Assembly (NCBI GenBank): GCA_964574875.1
Contig: CAZNOX010000002.1
Coordinates: 62,001 to 126,000, forward strand
DNA: 64,000 bases
DNA from: DSCS01 sp035391585
GTDB taxonomy: Bacteria; Macinerneyibacteriota; Macinerneyibacteria; Macinerneyibacteriales; DSCS01
Direction: 5' to 3'
The translations under genes were made by a program, and so were the position numbers. How positions within the stretch are numbered: the first letter of the stretch is position 1; every line of letters starts with the position of its first letter. Shown piece after piece: positions 1-8,343 of this stretch. Under the pieces are notes generated by a model that had not been told where the DNA came from, searched no databases, and saw nothing but the letters and a program-made list of their open reading frames with translations.

Positions 1-597
1 CCCGGTGTGAGCATCGACAAACGCGACCTGGGCCAGGCCTTCTCCCAGGCTTACGGTCCTGTACGCCAGAACATACTCTTCTTTACCCACCGGGTAGATG
101 AGAAGTTCGGGTTCCAGGGTCTTCTCCACTTCGCCGGGAGCAGCTTTGGCGGCGAGTTCTGCGACCGCTGAACCGGAAAGGGCGGGAACCGTATCCACCT
201 GGATCGCGGGGAGGAGTGTCCCGGTAAACCCGGTGACGGCCTCTCCCTCAACCTGAAGGTAGAACTCGCCTCCGTGCACGGGAAGCCCGTTATAGGTCTG
301 CTGCATACGGAGATGACGGACACCCGCTTCGTCTATGACGACACGTTCCTGGCGGACGTTCTCCTGCAGGTTCTCCACACGGAAAACATTGTCAAAAGAC
401 CCCAAAAAGACTTTAACGGGATCCGTTTCCGTCTTTGAAGGTCTGGCCAGGACACCCCGCATCACGATGGGGGTGAGGTTTTCCCCGGCCTCGAAACGTT
501 CCACAGAGGAGAGATCGGCTTTGTCCAAAGCGTATCCCCCTGTGAACAAGATGAGTACCATGCTTGCCAATGCAAGCAACCTTTTCCATTTTCCCAT
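1..597 (-). CDS. M4-type secreted metalloprotease, N-terminal propeptide (partial)
   Basis: The frame is open to the left window edge, so only the first 199 codons are present. It starts at an ATG six bases after AGGAGG. Residues 1-23 (MGKWKRLLALASMVLILFTG...) form a signal peptide. Residues about 90-115, with VRHLRMQQTYNGLPVHGGE, match the FTP propeptide of thermolysin/fungalysin proteases. The following stretch ending AFVDAHTG matches the PepSY part of the same propeptide. In this family the propeptide acts as chaperone and inhibitor and is cleaved after export. The catalytic HExxH domain would lie beyond the window and was not seen, so the protease assignment rests on the propeptide alone. 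It has its own promoter with a dyad over the -10. Confidence 0.85.
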   Translation of the reverse strand, partial: MGKWKRLLALASMVLILFTGGYALDKADLSSVERFEAGENLTPIVMRGVLARPSKTETDPVKVFLGSFDNVFRVENLQENVRQERVVIDEAGVRHLRMQQTYNGLPVHGGEFYLQVEGEAVTGFTGTLLPAIQVDTVPALSGSAVAELAAKAAPGEVEKTLEPELLIYPVGKEEYVLAYRTVSLGEGLAQVAFVDAHTG

Positions 598-611
598 ACA
601 TAACCTCCTTG

Positions 612-649
612 TTATCCTAAAAGGATAAAGTCTAAAATAAGCGTGTCAA
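612..649 (-). promoter_or_regulatory. Promoter with overlapping dyad upstream of the M4-type protease
   Basis: On the minus strand TTGACA (644-649) and TATCCT (622-627) are separated by 16 bases. A perfect inverted repeat TTATCCT-AAA-AGGATAA (612-628) covers the -10 and the likely start point, the position expected of an operator. Function is inferred. Confidence 0.55.
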
Positions 650-810
650 GGAAAAAATTAATAAAATTCGGATAAAAGGCAAATAAAATCGTTCATAGAG
701 AACAATATTAGCCTATAATCCAAAATAACAAGGCATAGTCAGAGCTGAACAGATATGGACAAGATGTGAAGGGAGTCTTTATCTTCTTATACGCATAATT
801 GTGGAAAGTG

Positions 811-842
811 TTGCAGGGGGAGAACCCCCCTGCAAAAAAAAA
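811..842. other. GC hairpin with flanking A/T tract between divergent-tail genes
   Basis: Perfect 10-bp stem TTGCAGGGGG/CCCCCTGCAA (811-820 with 826-835) followed on the plus strand by an A run that abuts the stop codon of the SPFH gene. For minus-strand RNA the U tract comes before the hairpin instead of after it, so it is not a standard intrinsic terminator; it may mark or protect the 3' end of the SPFH transcript. The rest of 650-810 is AT-rich and shows no gene that I can support. Confidence 0.35.
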
Positions 843-1778
843 TTATTTGCCCAGGATAAGGGGCATCCCCGTGGCTGTGGGGGATGTGGGCAGGATGACA
901 AACGTCGTGTTTTCAGAGTTGGCCAGTTTTTCATAAGCCATGATCGCCTCATGCTGCAGATACTTGTCTGAGAGTGTGCTGTTGATGATCCGCTGAGCAT
1001 TGGCCAGGCCCTTGGCCTCGATCTCTTTGATCTCGGCTTCGCGGCTGGCGATGTTCTTCTTATACTCCATGGCTTCTTCCTGCTGTTTGGCCTTCATCTT
1101 TTCTTCGATGGCGTTCTCCACCAGTTTGGGAAGGGAGATGTTCCGGACCAGGACCTTGTCCACCACCACGCTTTTGGGCCCCAGAAGGGTGATCAGCGTA
1201 TCATTGATGTTGTTGGTGAAGTCCTTGCGTTCTCCTGTATAGAGAGAATCCATCTTGAACATGGCCGCCGTGTCCCGGACCGTGGTGCGTATGGCCGGCC
1301 GGATGATCTTCATCTCCAGCTCATAGGTGCTCTTGGCCAGGTCCTCGTAGACTTTATTGACCTTTTCCGGGTCGATCTTCCACCAGACGGTGAGATCCAC
1401 ACCTACTTCAAGGCCGTCCAGGGTCCGGACCTTGACACTGTCGTCCCCCCGGCGGGCCCCTTCACCGATGTCGATGCTCATGGTGTATTCCTGGATCCGC
1501 GTGGGGTATTTCACAATGGTGACAAAGGGATTCACCACATTGATCCCCGCTTTGAGGGTCCGCTCGCGGACTTTTCCGAAAAGAACCTGGACACCCACTT
1601 CACCGGCATCGATGATGACAAAGAAGTGGCTCAGGGTGAGGATGGTAAAGATGACCGCAGCCAGGAGCAGGATATTCTGCATCCCCCGGAACCGGGGATC
1701 TGTTGCTCCGCTCCGTTTGCGGTTCACATAGAGGACAATAAAGACGATGGCTAGAATCAGCGTAAATAAGACTCCCAT
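843..1778 (-). CDS. SPFH/band-7 (prohibitin-like) membrane protein
   Basis: 311 residues. There are two hydrophobic segments near the N-terminus (about 1-19 and 35-55). An SPFH domain follows (about 55-260), recognisable from VIIDAGEVGVQVLFGKV, the run KAGINVVNPFVTIVKYPTR, and an Ala/Glu/Lys-rich helix (EEAMEYKKNIASREAEIKEI). Such proteins oligomerise in membrane microdomains; HflC/HflK-like members modulate FtsH proteolysis and others pair with NfeD. No protease or NfeD gene lies next to it here, so the partner is unknown. AAAGGAGG precedes the ATG. It is co-transcribed with the 79-residue membrane protein upstream, 15 bases away. Family assignment is firm, subtype open. Confidence 0.85.
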   Translation of the reverse strand: MGVLFTLILAIVFIVLYVNRKRSGATDPRFRGMQNILLLAAVIFTILTLSHFFVIIDAGEVGVQVLFGKVRERTLKAGINVVNPFVTIVKYPTRIQEYTMSIDIGEGARRGDDSVKVRTLDGLEVGVDLTVWWKIDPEKVNKVYEDLAKSTYELEMKIIRPAIRTTVRDTAAMFKMDSLYTGERKDFTNNINDTLITLLGPKSVVVDKVLVRNISLPKLVENAIEEKMKAKQQEEAMEYKKNIASREAEIKEIEAKGLANAQRIINSTLSDKYLQHEAIMAYEKLANSENTTFVILPTSPTATGMPLILGK

Positions 1779-1793
1779 GATTACCTCCTTTTT

Positions 1794-2033
1794 TTAGGAA
1801 CCGATATTATAAAGGATCACGCGCACAAGAGTGATCACAACACCTGCACCGCCCGCTGCAACAGAAAGGGCATAGGCCATCCCCCAGCGGGCCTTCTTTC
1901 CGGGAAAGAGGCGGGCGGCATACCAGACAAAGGGGACGATAAAGACCATGGCCAGGCTGGGATTGAGCAGAGAGAAGAGCAATGTTCCCGGCGCCGTGAT
2001 CATCAGGTAAAGATTCGCTTTTTTTTGCTTCAT
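1794..2033 (-). CDS. Small membrane protein, unknown function
   Basis: 79 residues with two hydrophobic segments (about 11-40 and 55-75) separated by a basic loop (RLFPGKKAR). AGGAGG lies at good spacing before the ATG, and a sigma70-type promoter sits just upstream, so it is a real gene and first in a two-gene unit with the SPFH protein. I do not recognise the family. Its position suggests a partner of the SPFH protein, which is inference only. Confidence 0.65.
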   Translation of the reverse strand: MKQKKANLYLMITAPGTLLFSLLNPSLAMVFIVPFVWYAARLFPGKKARWGMAYALSVAAGGAGVVITLVRVILYNIGS

Positions 2034-2056
2034 GAAATCCTCCTTTCTGATCTCTT

Positions 2057-2084
2057 AGTATAAAAGGCTTTTCAGCGATGTCAA
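2057..2084 (-). promoter_or_regulatory. Promoter of the small-membrane-protein/SPFH unit
   Basis: Minus strand TTGACA (2079-2084), 16-base spacer, TATACT (2057-2062). The TGA inside TTGACA is also the stop codon of the ygiQ-type gene, so the two units abut exactly. Confidence 0.7.
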
Positions 2085-3772
2085 TTTTTCTCTCCGGGCC
2101 CCGATAAGAGGAGTCTTTTCTTGAACCGCACCGCATCCCCCGGGCGGGGGACAGGAAGAGCCTTTCCCTGCCCGTCTCTCCCTGAGGCGTAGCAGGCCGC
2201 TGACCGGGTCATGGGGAGCGGGGTGAAGACCTGGACCGCTTCGGCCCGTATTCTGTATTTTCTGATAAAGTCGGACGTCTTCCGGTTATCCTCCTCTGTC
2301 TCCCCGGGATGGCCTGCAATGAAGTAGGCCCTGATCCGGAAAAGGCCTTTCCCTGGAAACTCCTTCCGGATGGCCGAAAGAGTCCTTTCCAGGATCTCCG
2401 GAGAGTACTTCCCCATGGCCCGGAGGACAGCGGCGCTGCCGTGCTCCGGAGCGATATTCAAATATCCGGAAAGATAGTGTTCTATGATCACTTTTCTCCA
2501 GGAGGCGCGTGAAAGCGAGAGGTCCAGGCGCAAACCGCTTCCGATACTGACTTTTTTCACCAGCTGAGAAACTTGACCCAACAGTTTGAGATAGCGGGGG
2601 ACATCACTGCTGAAAAAGGGGCAGGGGGAGGGGTAAAGGCACGATTCACGGCGGCACGGCCTCCTCCCGCGCAGACACCGGGCTCCGTACATATCAGCCG
2701 ACGGCCCTCCGATGTCTGTGATATGGCCTCTGAAATCCTTTTCCGAGCTCATGCGCCGGACTTCCTTGAGGATCGACTCCTCCGAGCGGGAGACGATCTC
2801 TCTGCCCTGGTGAAAGGTGATCCCGCAGAAACGGCAGCCCCCTGCACAGCCCCGGTGAGCCGTGACAGAGTCTTTGATCATCTCCCAGGCCGGGATGGCT
2901 TCCCGATATCCGGGATGCGGCCTGCGGGTAAACGGCAGGTCATAGAGAGCATCCATCTCCTGCGAAGAGAGGGGGGCAGCCGGCGGGGCATGGTGAAGAA
3001 ACCAGGCTCCGTCCTGTTCCACAAGAAGCGTCTCTTTGCGGGAGAGAAGGTCATCAGCCTGACGGTGGAGCAGAGCGGGAGAAGAGAGCAGTTCCTCATG
3101 GGAGGGAAGCCGGATGAAGGATCCGAGAGGGGGCTTGTTCGTCCGCAGGACCGTCCCGGGGATCCCCTCCAGGGGCTCGCCCGCCTCTCTCCTCCGGGCG
3201 ATCTCTTTGACAGCCCGCTCCCCCATCCCGTAGACAAGAATATCCGCCTTGGAATCCACAAGAACGGAATGCCGGATCTTTGACTGTATAAAATCCCAGT
3301 GAGAGAGCCGGCGCATGGAGGCCTCGATGCCTCCCAGGACGATCACAGCCCCTTTGTGGACCTGCCTTACAGCTGCGGCATAGGCCGCTGCAGCCCTGTC
3401 CGGACGGACAGGACGGCGCACTCCGTCCTTTTCGACAAAGGCCCTCCCTCCGGGAGAGTAGGCATCATCATGACGAAGCCGTCCGGCGGCGGTGTAACGG
3501 GTCACCATGGAATCGACATTTCCTCCTGTGATCCCCCAGAAAAGACGGGGAAGCCCAAGGCCAGTGAGATCATGTTCTCCGGCTCCTTTCACCCTGGGAC
3601 GGGCGATGACCCCCACGCGGTATCCCAGGGACTCCAGATAACGCCCGATGAGGGCCACACCGAAAGAGGGATGGTCCACATAAGCATCTCCTGTCACAAG
3701 GATCATATCACAGATGTCCCATCCCCGGTCGTCCATCTCTTTTCGGTTCACGGGAAGAGGACGTCCTGTCAT
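2081..3772 (-). CDS. YgiQ family radical SAM protein
   Basis: 563 residues. The N-terminal part (about 20-120) resembles the cobalamin-binding-like region of YgiQ (DMILVTGDAYVDHPSFGVAL). The radical SAM core follows, with the CxxxCxxC cluster motif in CAGGCRFCGITFHQGR near residue 310. Further YgiQ hallmarks are SIGSGLRLDL and YLNIAPEHGS. The family is known for its radical SAM fold but its reaction is not established. The ATG overlaps the ispA stop as ATGA, which decides the start and implies translational coupling. It is the last gene of the long chain. Confidence 0.88.
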   Translation of the reverse strand: MTGRPLPVNRKEMDDRGWDICDMILVTGDAYVDHPSFGVALIGRYLESLGYRVGVIARPRVKGAGEHDLTGLGLPRLFWGITGGNVDSMVTRYTAAGRLRHDDAYSPGGRAFVEKDGVRRPVRPDRAAAAYAAAVRQVHKGAVIVLGGIEASMRRLSHWDFIQSKIRHSVLVDSKADILVYGMGERAVKEIARRREAGEPLEGIPGTVLRTNKPPLGSFIRLPSHEELLSSPALLHRQADDLLSRKETLLVEQDGAWFLHHAPPAAPLSSQEMDALYDLPFTRRPHPGYREAIPAWEMIKDSVTAHRGCAGGCRFCGITFHQGREIVSRSEESILKEVRRMSSEKDFRGHITDIGGPSADMYGARCLRGRRPCRRESCLYPSPCPFFSSDVPRYLKLLGQVSQLVKKVSIGSGLRLDLSLSRASWRKVIIEHYLSGYLNIAPEHGSAAVLRAMGKYSPEILERTLSAIRKEFPGKGLFRIRAYFIAGHPGETEEDNRKTSDFIRKYRIRAEAVQVFTPLPMTRSAACYASGRDGQGKALPVPRPGDAVRFKKRLLLSGPGEKN

Positions 3773-4653
3773 GATTCACGGCGGCAGAGCACTTCCGCCA
3801 CATCCTCCAATACGGCCCGTTCTTTCTCCCCCAGGGGCTTCAGAGCATCAAGGGCTTTCTGTGTCGCTTCCCGGGCAAGGTGAAGCGAGGTCTCCATCCC
3901 GAAAAGAGCGGGGTAGGTGGCCTTATCTGATGACACATCTTTCCCCGGGCTTTTGCCCAGCTGCTGAGCGGTCCCGGTCCGGTCAAGGATATCATCGCGG
4001 ATCTGAAAAGCCAGTCCCAGCCACTTTCCGTAGTCATTGACAGCCTCTCTTTCATCATCAGGCGCAGAGGCCAGAAGAGCCCCCATGAGACAGGAGGCCC
4101 TGATCATCTCCCCGGTCTTGCGGGTATGGATATATTCAAGCAGAGGCTGGGTCATCTCTTTTCCCTCCGAATCGATATCGGCAAACTGGCCGCCGGCCAT
4201 TCCCCGGAATCCGGCAGCCCCGGCCAGAAGCGCAATAGCCCGGAGTGTCACCGCCGGTTCGAAATCCGACCGCGAAGCCATGAGTTCAAAGGCGAAGGTC
4301 AGGAGTGAATCTCCGGCGAGCATGGCTTTGGCCTCACCAAAGACCATATGGTTCGTGGGTTTTCCCCGTCTCAGGGCATCATTATCCATACAGGGGAGGT
4401 CATCATGGATCAGCGAATAGGTGTGGATCATCTCCAGTGCTGCGGCAAAGGGAAGGGTCCGCTCTCTGTCATCCCGGAACAGGCCGTAGACAGTCTCCAG
4501 CAAAAAGGGGCGGAGCCGTTTCCCCCCCACGAAGAGGCTGTACCGGATCGCTTTGTGGAACTCCCGGGGAAAGAGGTCCTCTGCCGGGAGGACGGAATCA
4601 AGAAACCGGTCAAGTCTCCGGGCAAAACGGCTCATCTCAGACTGGACGTTCAT
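3769..4653 (-). CDS. ispA: Polyprenyl (farnesyl/geranylgeranyl) diphosphate synthase
   Basis: 294 residues from the ATG at 4653, which overlaps the stop of the lipid-kinase gene as ATGA and is preceded by AAAGGAGG; an upstream extension in frame is not needed. Family motifs are all present: GGKRLRP, the first aspartate-rich motif DDLPCMDND (DDx4D type of bacterial short-chain synthases), and the second motif DDILD. It condenses IPP with allylic diphosphates in the cytosol to give C15-C20 chains for quinones and undecaprenyl phosphate. It sits next to xseB, as in many bacteria where ispA and xseB are neighbours, here with two genes between. Chain length cannot be read safely. Confidence 0.9.
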   Translation of the reverse strand: MNVQSEMSRFARRLDRFLDSVLPAEDLFPREFHKAIRYSLFVGGKRLRPFLLETVYGLFRDDRERTLPFAAALEMIHTYSLIHDDLPCMDNDALRRGKPTNHMVFGEAKAMLAGDSLLTFAFELMASRSDFEPAVTLRAIALLAGAAGFRGMAGGQFADIDSEGKEMTQPLLEYIHTRKTGEMIRASCLMGALLASAPDDEREAVNDYGKWLGLAFQIRDDILDRTGTAQQLGKSPGKDVSSDKATYPALFGMETSLHLAREATQKALDALKPLGEKERAVLEDVAEVLCRRES

Positions 4654-5588
4654 ACTCCTCCTTTCGCACAGGCGCTCACGATCCTTAAAGCCCTGGGAAT
4701 CAGACGGATGGTGAACGGCCCGTATCCGACAGACTCTCCGTCGCATTCACAGATCAGGTCCGGCGCGTCTTTGAGGGTCACCCTGTCGGCCTGGTGATAT
4801 TCCACTTTCGGATGATGTTCAAGTTCTCCGCGGTACAACTGTTTCAGGCTGGACAACATCTGCCAGAGGGACATCTTCTTATAGAGGACAACGTCGAACA
4901 GCCCGTCATCCATCACGGCATCCGGGAGCTGCTTGATCCCTCCGCCGTTATACTTGCCGATCCCCACCCCCAGGCTGAAGAGGTCCACGTTTCTCACCGT
5001 GTGTCCCAGGGTGAGTGTGGCCTGAGAAGCCTTATAAGCGGCCAGTCCCCTGATCAGGCTTGAAAAGTAGGTCAGGCGCCCTCCTCTTCCCCTGTCCTTG
5101 GCCCGGTTGGTCTTTTCCGCCACCCAGGCATCGAAACCGAATCCGGCCACATTGACAAAGACGCGTTCGCGTTTCTTTTCTTTCCCCAGAGTGACCACCC
5201 CGACATCCTGGAGAAAGGTGCGCCCTCTGGCCAGACAGCGGGCCATCGCTTCATAGGAAGAAGGATACTCCATGGTCCTGGCCCAGTCATTCCCCGTCCC
5301 CACCTGGAAAAGCCCCACGGTCACCTCCCGGGGAGGGACCACATCCTGGGAATAGAGGCCGTTGACCACCTCATTGAGTGTCCCGTCTCCTCCCACGGCA
5401 AGGATGCGCCGCCACCCCTCCTCCACGCCCTTTTTGCAGATTTCAGCCGCATGCATCCGGTAGCCTGTGAAGACAGGAGCCGTTTCCACGCCCTCTTCCA
5501 TGAGAAGACGTTCGATCTTATCCCAATGCCTTAAGCCCCGGTCGTTTCCCGCATGGGGATTGATGATGGCAAGCCATTTTTTATCCAT
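4650..5588 (-). CDS. Diacylglycerol kinase family lipid kinase
   Basis: 312 residues. INPHAGN near the N-terminus and GGDGTLNEVVNGL around residue 66 are the nucleotide-binding signature of the DAGK catalytic domain (DgkB/YegS type). The C-terminal beta-rich lobe has the typical CDGESVG motif near residue 285. The enzyme phosphorylates a lipid such as diacylglycerol, recycling it into phospholipid synthesis. The exact lipid cannot be told. The start overlaps the end of the methyltransferase gene by 8 bases and the stop overlaps ispA. Confidence 0.87.
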   Translation of the reverse strand: MDKKWLAIINPHAGNDRGLRHWDKIERLLMEEGVETAPVFTGYRMHAAEICKKGVEEGWRRILAVGGDGTLNEVVNGLYSQDVVPPREVTVGLFQVGTGNDWARTMEYPSSYEAMARCLARGRTFLQDVGVVTLGKEKKRERVFVNVAGFGFDAWVAEKTNRAKDRGRGGRLTYFSSLIRGLAAYKASQATLTLGHTVRNVDLFSLGVGIGKYNGGGIKQLPDAVMDDGLFDVVLYKKMSLWQMLSSLKQLYRGELEHHPKVEYHQADRVTLKDAPDLICECDGESVGYGPFTIRLIPRALRIVSACAKGGV

Positions 5589-6699
5589 GTCGTTCTCCGT
5601 AATATTGATAAAGATAGGTCTTCATCGCTCCGTTATAGAGCTTCCTGTTCCTGTCAGCCTTTCGTCCGAAGGCCTCTTCAAAACCGTCCAGCGCTGTCAG
5701 AAGAGAGATATCCCATCGGGGGTAGTGCGCCATGTTTTCTCCCAGCGCTCTCATCAACCCCGCTGTCTTTGTCCCGTCAAGAAGACGCTCCCCATAGGGA
5801 GGGTTCGTGACAAGAAGGCCCGTCTCTCCGGGCAAACTCGATGAGCGTGCGTCTCCCTGTTCAAATCGCACCATTTGACCCACCCCGGCTCTCCCGGCGC
5901 AGGCCTCCGACAAGGCCACCATCTCCGGATCGATATCCCGGCCCAGAATAAAGCATCCGCTGTCCCGCGCCTCTTCACCGGCTTTGCGCCGGACCTCTTC
6001 CCAGGGTCCTGGAGAGGCGGAGGGCCAGTATTCCGCATCAAAACGCCGGTTCCTCGCCGGATAGATATGGTTCATGATCAATGCCGCCTCTATGGGGATC
6101 GTTCCTCCCCCGCAAAAGGGGTCGACGAAAACGTCACGCCCCTTCCAGCGGCTGAGAAGGACAAGAGCGGCGGCCAGGGTCTCCCTCAGGGGAGCCCGGC
6201 TTCTCTTCACGGCGTAATTCCTTTTATGAAGGGCTTCTCCCGAAGCGTTGATGAAGATCCGGGCCCGGTCTTTGAGGATCTTGATAAAGATCCGCGCGGG
6301 AAAACCCGATTCGGGGAGCACCGTTCCGTGAACCCGGGCCAGGAGGGAATCCACAACGGCTTTTTTCGCAACAGACTGCAGAGCCGGCTCTGAAGAGAGG
6401 CGGGATCTGACACTTCGGGCCTGAACGATGATCTTTGACTCTTTTTTCAGGTATTTTTCCCAGGGGACAGCGCGGACGGCTTCATAGACGTCTTCAAAAG
6501 AGAGAGCTTCGAACTCTGTCAACAGAAGAGAGACCCTGTCTGCTGAGCGCAGCATGATATTGGCCGTAGCCAGGGCCGCCTCATCCCCGTCGATCAGGAC
6601 AAGTCCGTCTTCTCCCCCGCATTTTTCCAGCCCCAGAAAAGAGAGTTCTTTTGAAACGACCCTCTCCAGGCCGAACGCAGCGGATACGGCGATCTTCAC
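5581..6699 (-). CDS. THUMP-domain class I rRNA methyltransferase (RlmL N-half/YpsC type)
   Basis: About 372 residues. An N-terminal THUMP-containing part (about 1-160) is followed by a Rossmann methyltransferase with PFCGGGTIPIEAAL, and the catalytic NPPY motif (VTNPPYGERL), which indicates N2-guanine methylation as in RlmL. Substrate is inferred from the family. I chose GTG at 6699 because GAGAGGG precedes it at normal spacing and the protein then begins KIAVSAAFGLE, typical for the family. An alternative TTG at 6714 overlaps the xseB stop. Confidence 0.85.
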   Translation of the reverse strand: MKIAVSAAFGLERVVSKELSFLGLEKCGGEDGLVLIDGDEAALATANIMLRSADRVSLLLTEFEALSFEDVYEAVRAVPWEKYLKKESKIIVQARSVRSRLSSEPALQSVAKKAVVDSLLARVHGTVLPESGFPARIFIKILKDRARIFINASGEALHKRNYAVKRSRAPLRETLAAALVLLSRWKGRDVFVDPFCGGGTIPIEAALIMNHIYPARNRRFDAEYWPSASPGPWEEVRRKAGEEARDSGCFILGRDIDPEMVALSEACAGRAGVGQMVRFEQGDARSSSLPGETGLLVTNPPYGERLLDGTKTAGLMRALGENMAHYPRWDISLLTALDGFEEAFGRKADRNRKLYNGAMKTYLYQYYGERHG

Positions 6700-6710
6700 A
6701 GACCGCCCTC

Positions 6711-6935
6711 TCAATCGCTTTCTTCGGATTTTTCAGCATCCATGTCCCTGAGCCTGAGATCATCCATGAGCTCACGGATCTTTCCCTCAGCTCCATGGAG
6801 GATGGTATCGACTTCACGGACGAGGGCGACTCCTTCTTCAAACAGGGCGAGAGCTTCCCCCAGGGGAATATCCCGCTCTTCCAGACGTTCGACGATCTCT
6901 TCCAGCCTGGCCATCTTCTTTTCAAAGGGTTCCAT
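6711..6935 (-). CDS. xseB: Exodeoxyribonuclease VII small subunit
   Basis: 74 residues: EPFEKKMARLEEIVERLE and IPLGEALALFEEGVAL are characteristic of XseB, a two-helix protein that binds XseA to make the single-strand-specific exonuclease VII. The ATG at 6935 is chosen because GGAAAGG lies six bases upstream; an ATG two codons earlier is possible. It overlaps the 3' end of xseA. Confidence 0.9.
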   Translation of the reverse strand: MEPFEKKMARLEEIVERLEERDIPLGEALALFEEGVALVREVDTILHGAEGKIRELMDDLRLRDMDAEKSEESD

Positions 6936-8343
6936 TTTCATCCTTTCCGGGAGCGACCTCTGTAATCCGGGCTTTGGCCCGTCCCTTGTTCCACTCCAGC
7001 TCCACGCTGTCTTCGGGAGACAGGAGAGCGGGGTCACTGACAGCCTCCCCCTCTTTTCGGACAATGACATATCCCCGCTGTAAAGGGTCCAGGGGGCTGG
7101 ATCCCTGCAGGCGGGTTCTGAAATCCATATAGGCATTGCGTTTTTCATTCATCAGAAACATGAGCCGTTCTTCCATCCGGGCTCTCAGACGCTCCTTTTC
7201 TGAAACCGCCCGCTGTATCCGTGTGACCGGGGCCACTCTTCCCAGATGAGCTTTGACAACGCCGCTTTCCCGGCTCCTCCGGAGGAGAAGAAGCCCCCCT
7301 TGTGTGGCCATGGCTTTTCCCAGGGCTTCTCTTTTCTCTCTCATCTCTGCTGCTGCCCTGGACGCCCGGCGCAGGAGACGTCCGGCCAACTCGTCTGTCT
7401 TGAGAAAGAGCGCACTGAGGACCGTGTCGGGCGAACGGCGGCGGAGACGCTGATTCAAGCGGTTCCTCTCCTCTTCTTTTTCTGAAAGGCATGCCCTGGC
7501 AGCTTTGACCAGAGCCACCTCTCTTTTCAGACGCTCCTGATCCAACTCTGACAGGCTTTTCACCGCCAGTTCCGCTGCTGCCGAGGGTGTTTCCGCTCTG
7601 AAGTCGGCGGCAAGGTCCGTTAAAGAGACATCGATCTCATGGCCCACAGCGGAGATCACCGGACAGGGAGATTCCGCCACAGCGCGGACCACACTCTCTT
7701 CGTCGAACGCAGAGAGGTCTTCCCGGCTTCCTCCTCCCCTCCCCAGGATGATGACCTGAGCCTTTCCGCAGGCAGCGAGCCTTTTCAGGGCATGGACAAT
7801 GGTCGCAGGCGCCTCTTCTCCCTGGACACTGCACGAAGAGAGGATCACCGAGACATGGGGATTGCGCCGCCGAATGACTTTGACGATATCTTTCAAGGCC
7901 GCTCCCGAACGGGACGTCACCACACCAACTGTTTCCGGCAGAAAAGGAAGGGGGCGTTTCCTCTGCGGGTCAAAAAGCCCCTCTTTTTCAAGCTTCTCTT
8001 TCAGCTCCCTCAGGCGCAGGCTTTTAAGCCCCTTCCCGGCGACTTCCACAGTCTCGACAATGAGAGAATAACGTCCCCCCTCACGGTAGAGGTTCAGCTT
8101 TCCCCGGAGGATCACTCCTGTCCCGTCAGCAACAGTCTCAGGCAGGAGCTGCGCGCGGCTTCTCCAGAGAATACACTGGATCTGGCTCTTCTGATCAAGA
8201 AGGGTAAAATAGACATGCCCTGAAGCGCTTTTTTTATAATCCCCGATCTCCCCTTCCACGTAAAGAGCCCGGGGAAAGGAGTCCTCGAGGAGATTCCCGA
8301 TGAGGGCGTTGAGTTCCGATACGGTATAGGTCTTAGGTCCCAT
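6922..8343 (-). CDS. xseA: Exodeoxyribonuclease VII large subunit
   Basis: 473 residues. An N-terminal OB fold (about 1-100: YTVSELNALIGNLLE, with HVYFTLLDQKSQIQCILWR) is followed by the catalytic domain containing GVVTSRSGAALKDI, the run ILGRGGGSREDLSAF and VGHEIDVSLTDLAADFRA. A long helical region and a C-terminal RGYVIV segment follow. It degrades single-stranded DNA from both ends with XseB. It starts inside the last codons of folD (11-base overlap) with no clear ribosome-binding site, so coupling to folD translation is likely. Confidence 0.95.
   Translation of the reverse strand: MGPKTYTVSELNALIGNLLEDSFPRALYVEGEIGDYKKSASGHVYFTLLDQKSQIQCILWRSRAQLLPETVADGTGVILRGKLNLYREGGRYSLIVETVEVAGKGLKSLRLRELKEKLEKEGLFDPQRKRPLPFLPETVGVVTSRSGAALKDIVKVIRRRNPHVSVILSSCSVQGEEAPATIVHALKRLAACGKAQVIILGRGGGSREDLSAFDEESVVRAVAESPCPVISAVGHEIDVSLTDLAADFRAETPSAAAELAVKSLSELDQERLKREVALVKAARACLSEKEEERNRLNQRLRRRSPDTVLSALFLKTDELAGRLLRRASRAAAEMREKREALGKAMATQGGLLLLRRSRESGVVKAHLGRVAPVTRIQRAVSEKERLRARMEERLMFLMNEKRNAYMDFRTRLQGSSPLDPLQRGYVIVRKEGEAVSDPALLSPEDSVELEWNKGRAKARITEVAPGKDENGTL

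Noticed and set aside
811..842. Standard intrinsic terminator for the SPFH gene
   Set aside because: The stem is strong, but on the minus strand the T tract precedes it, so it is listed only as a hairpin.
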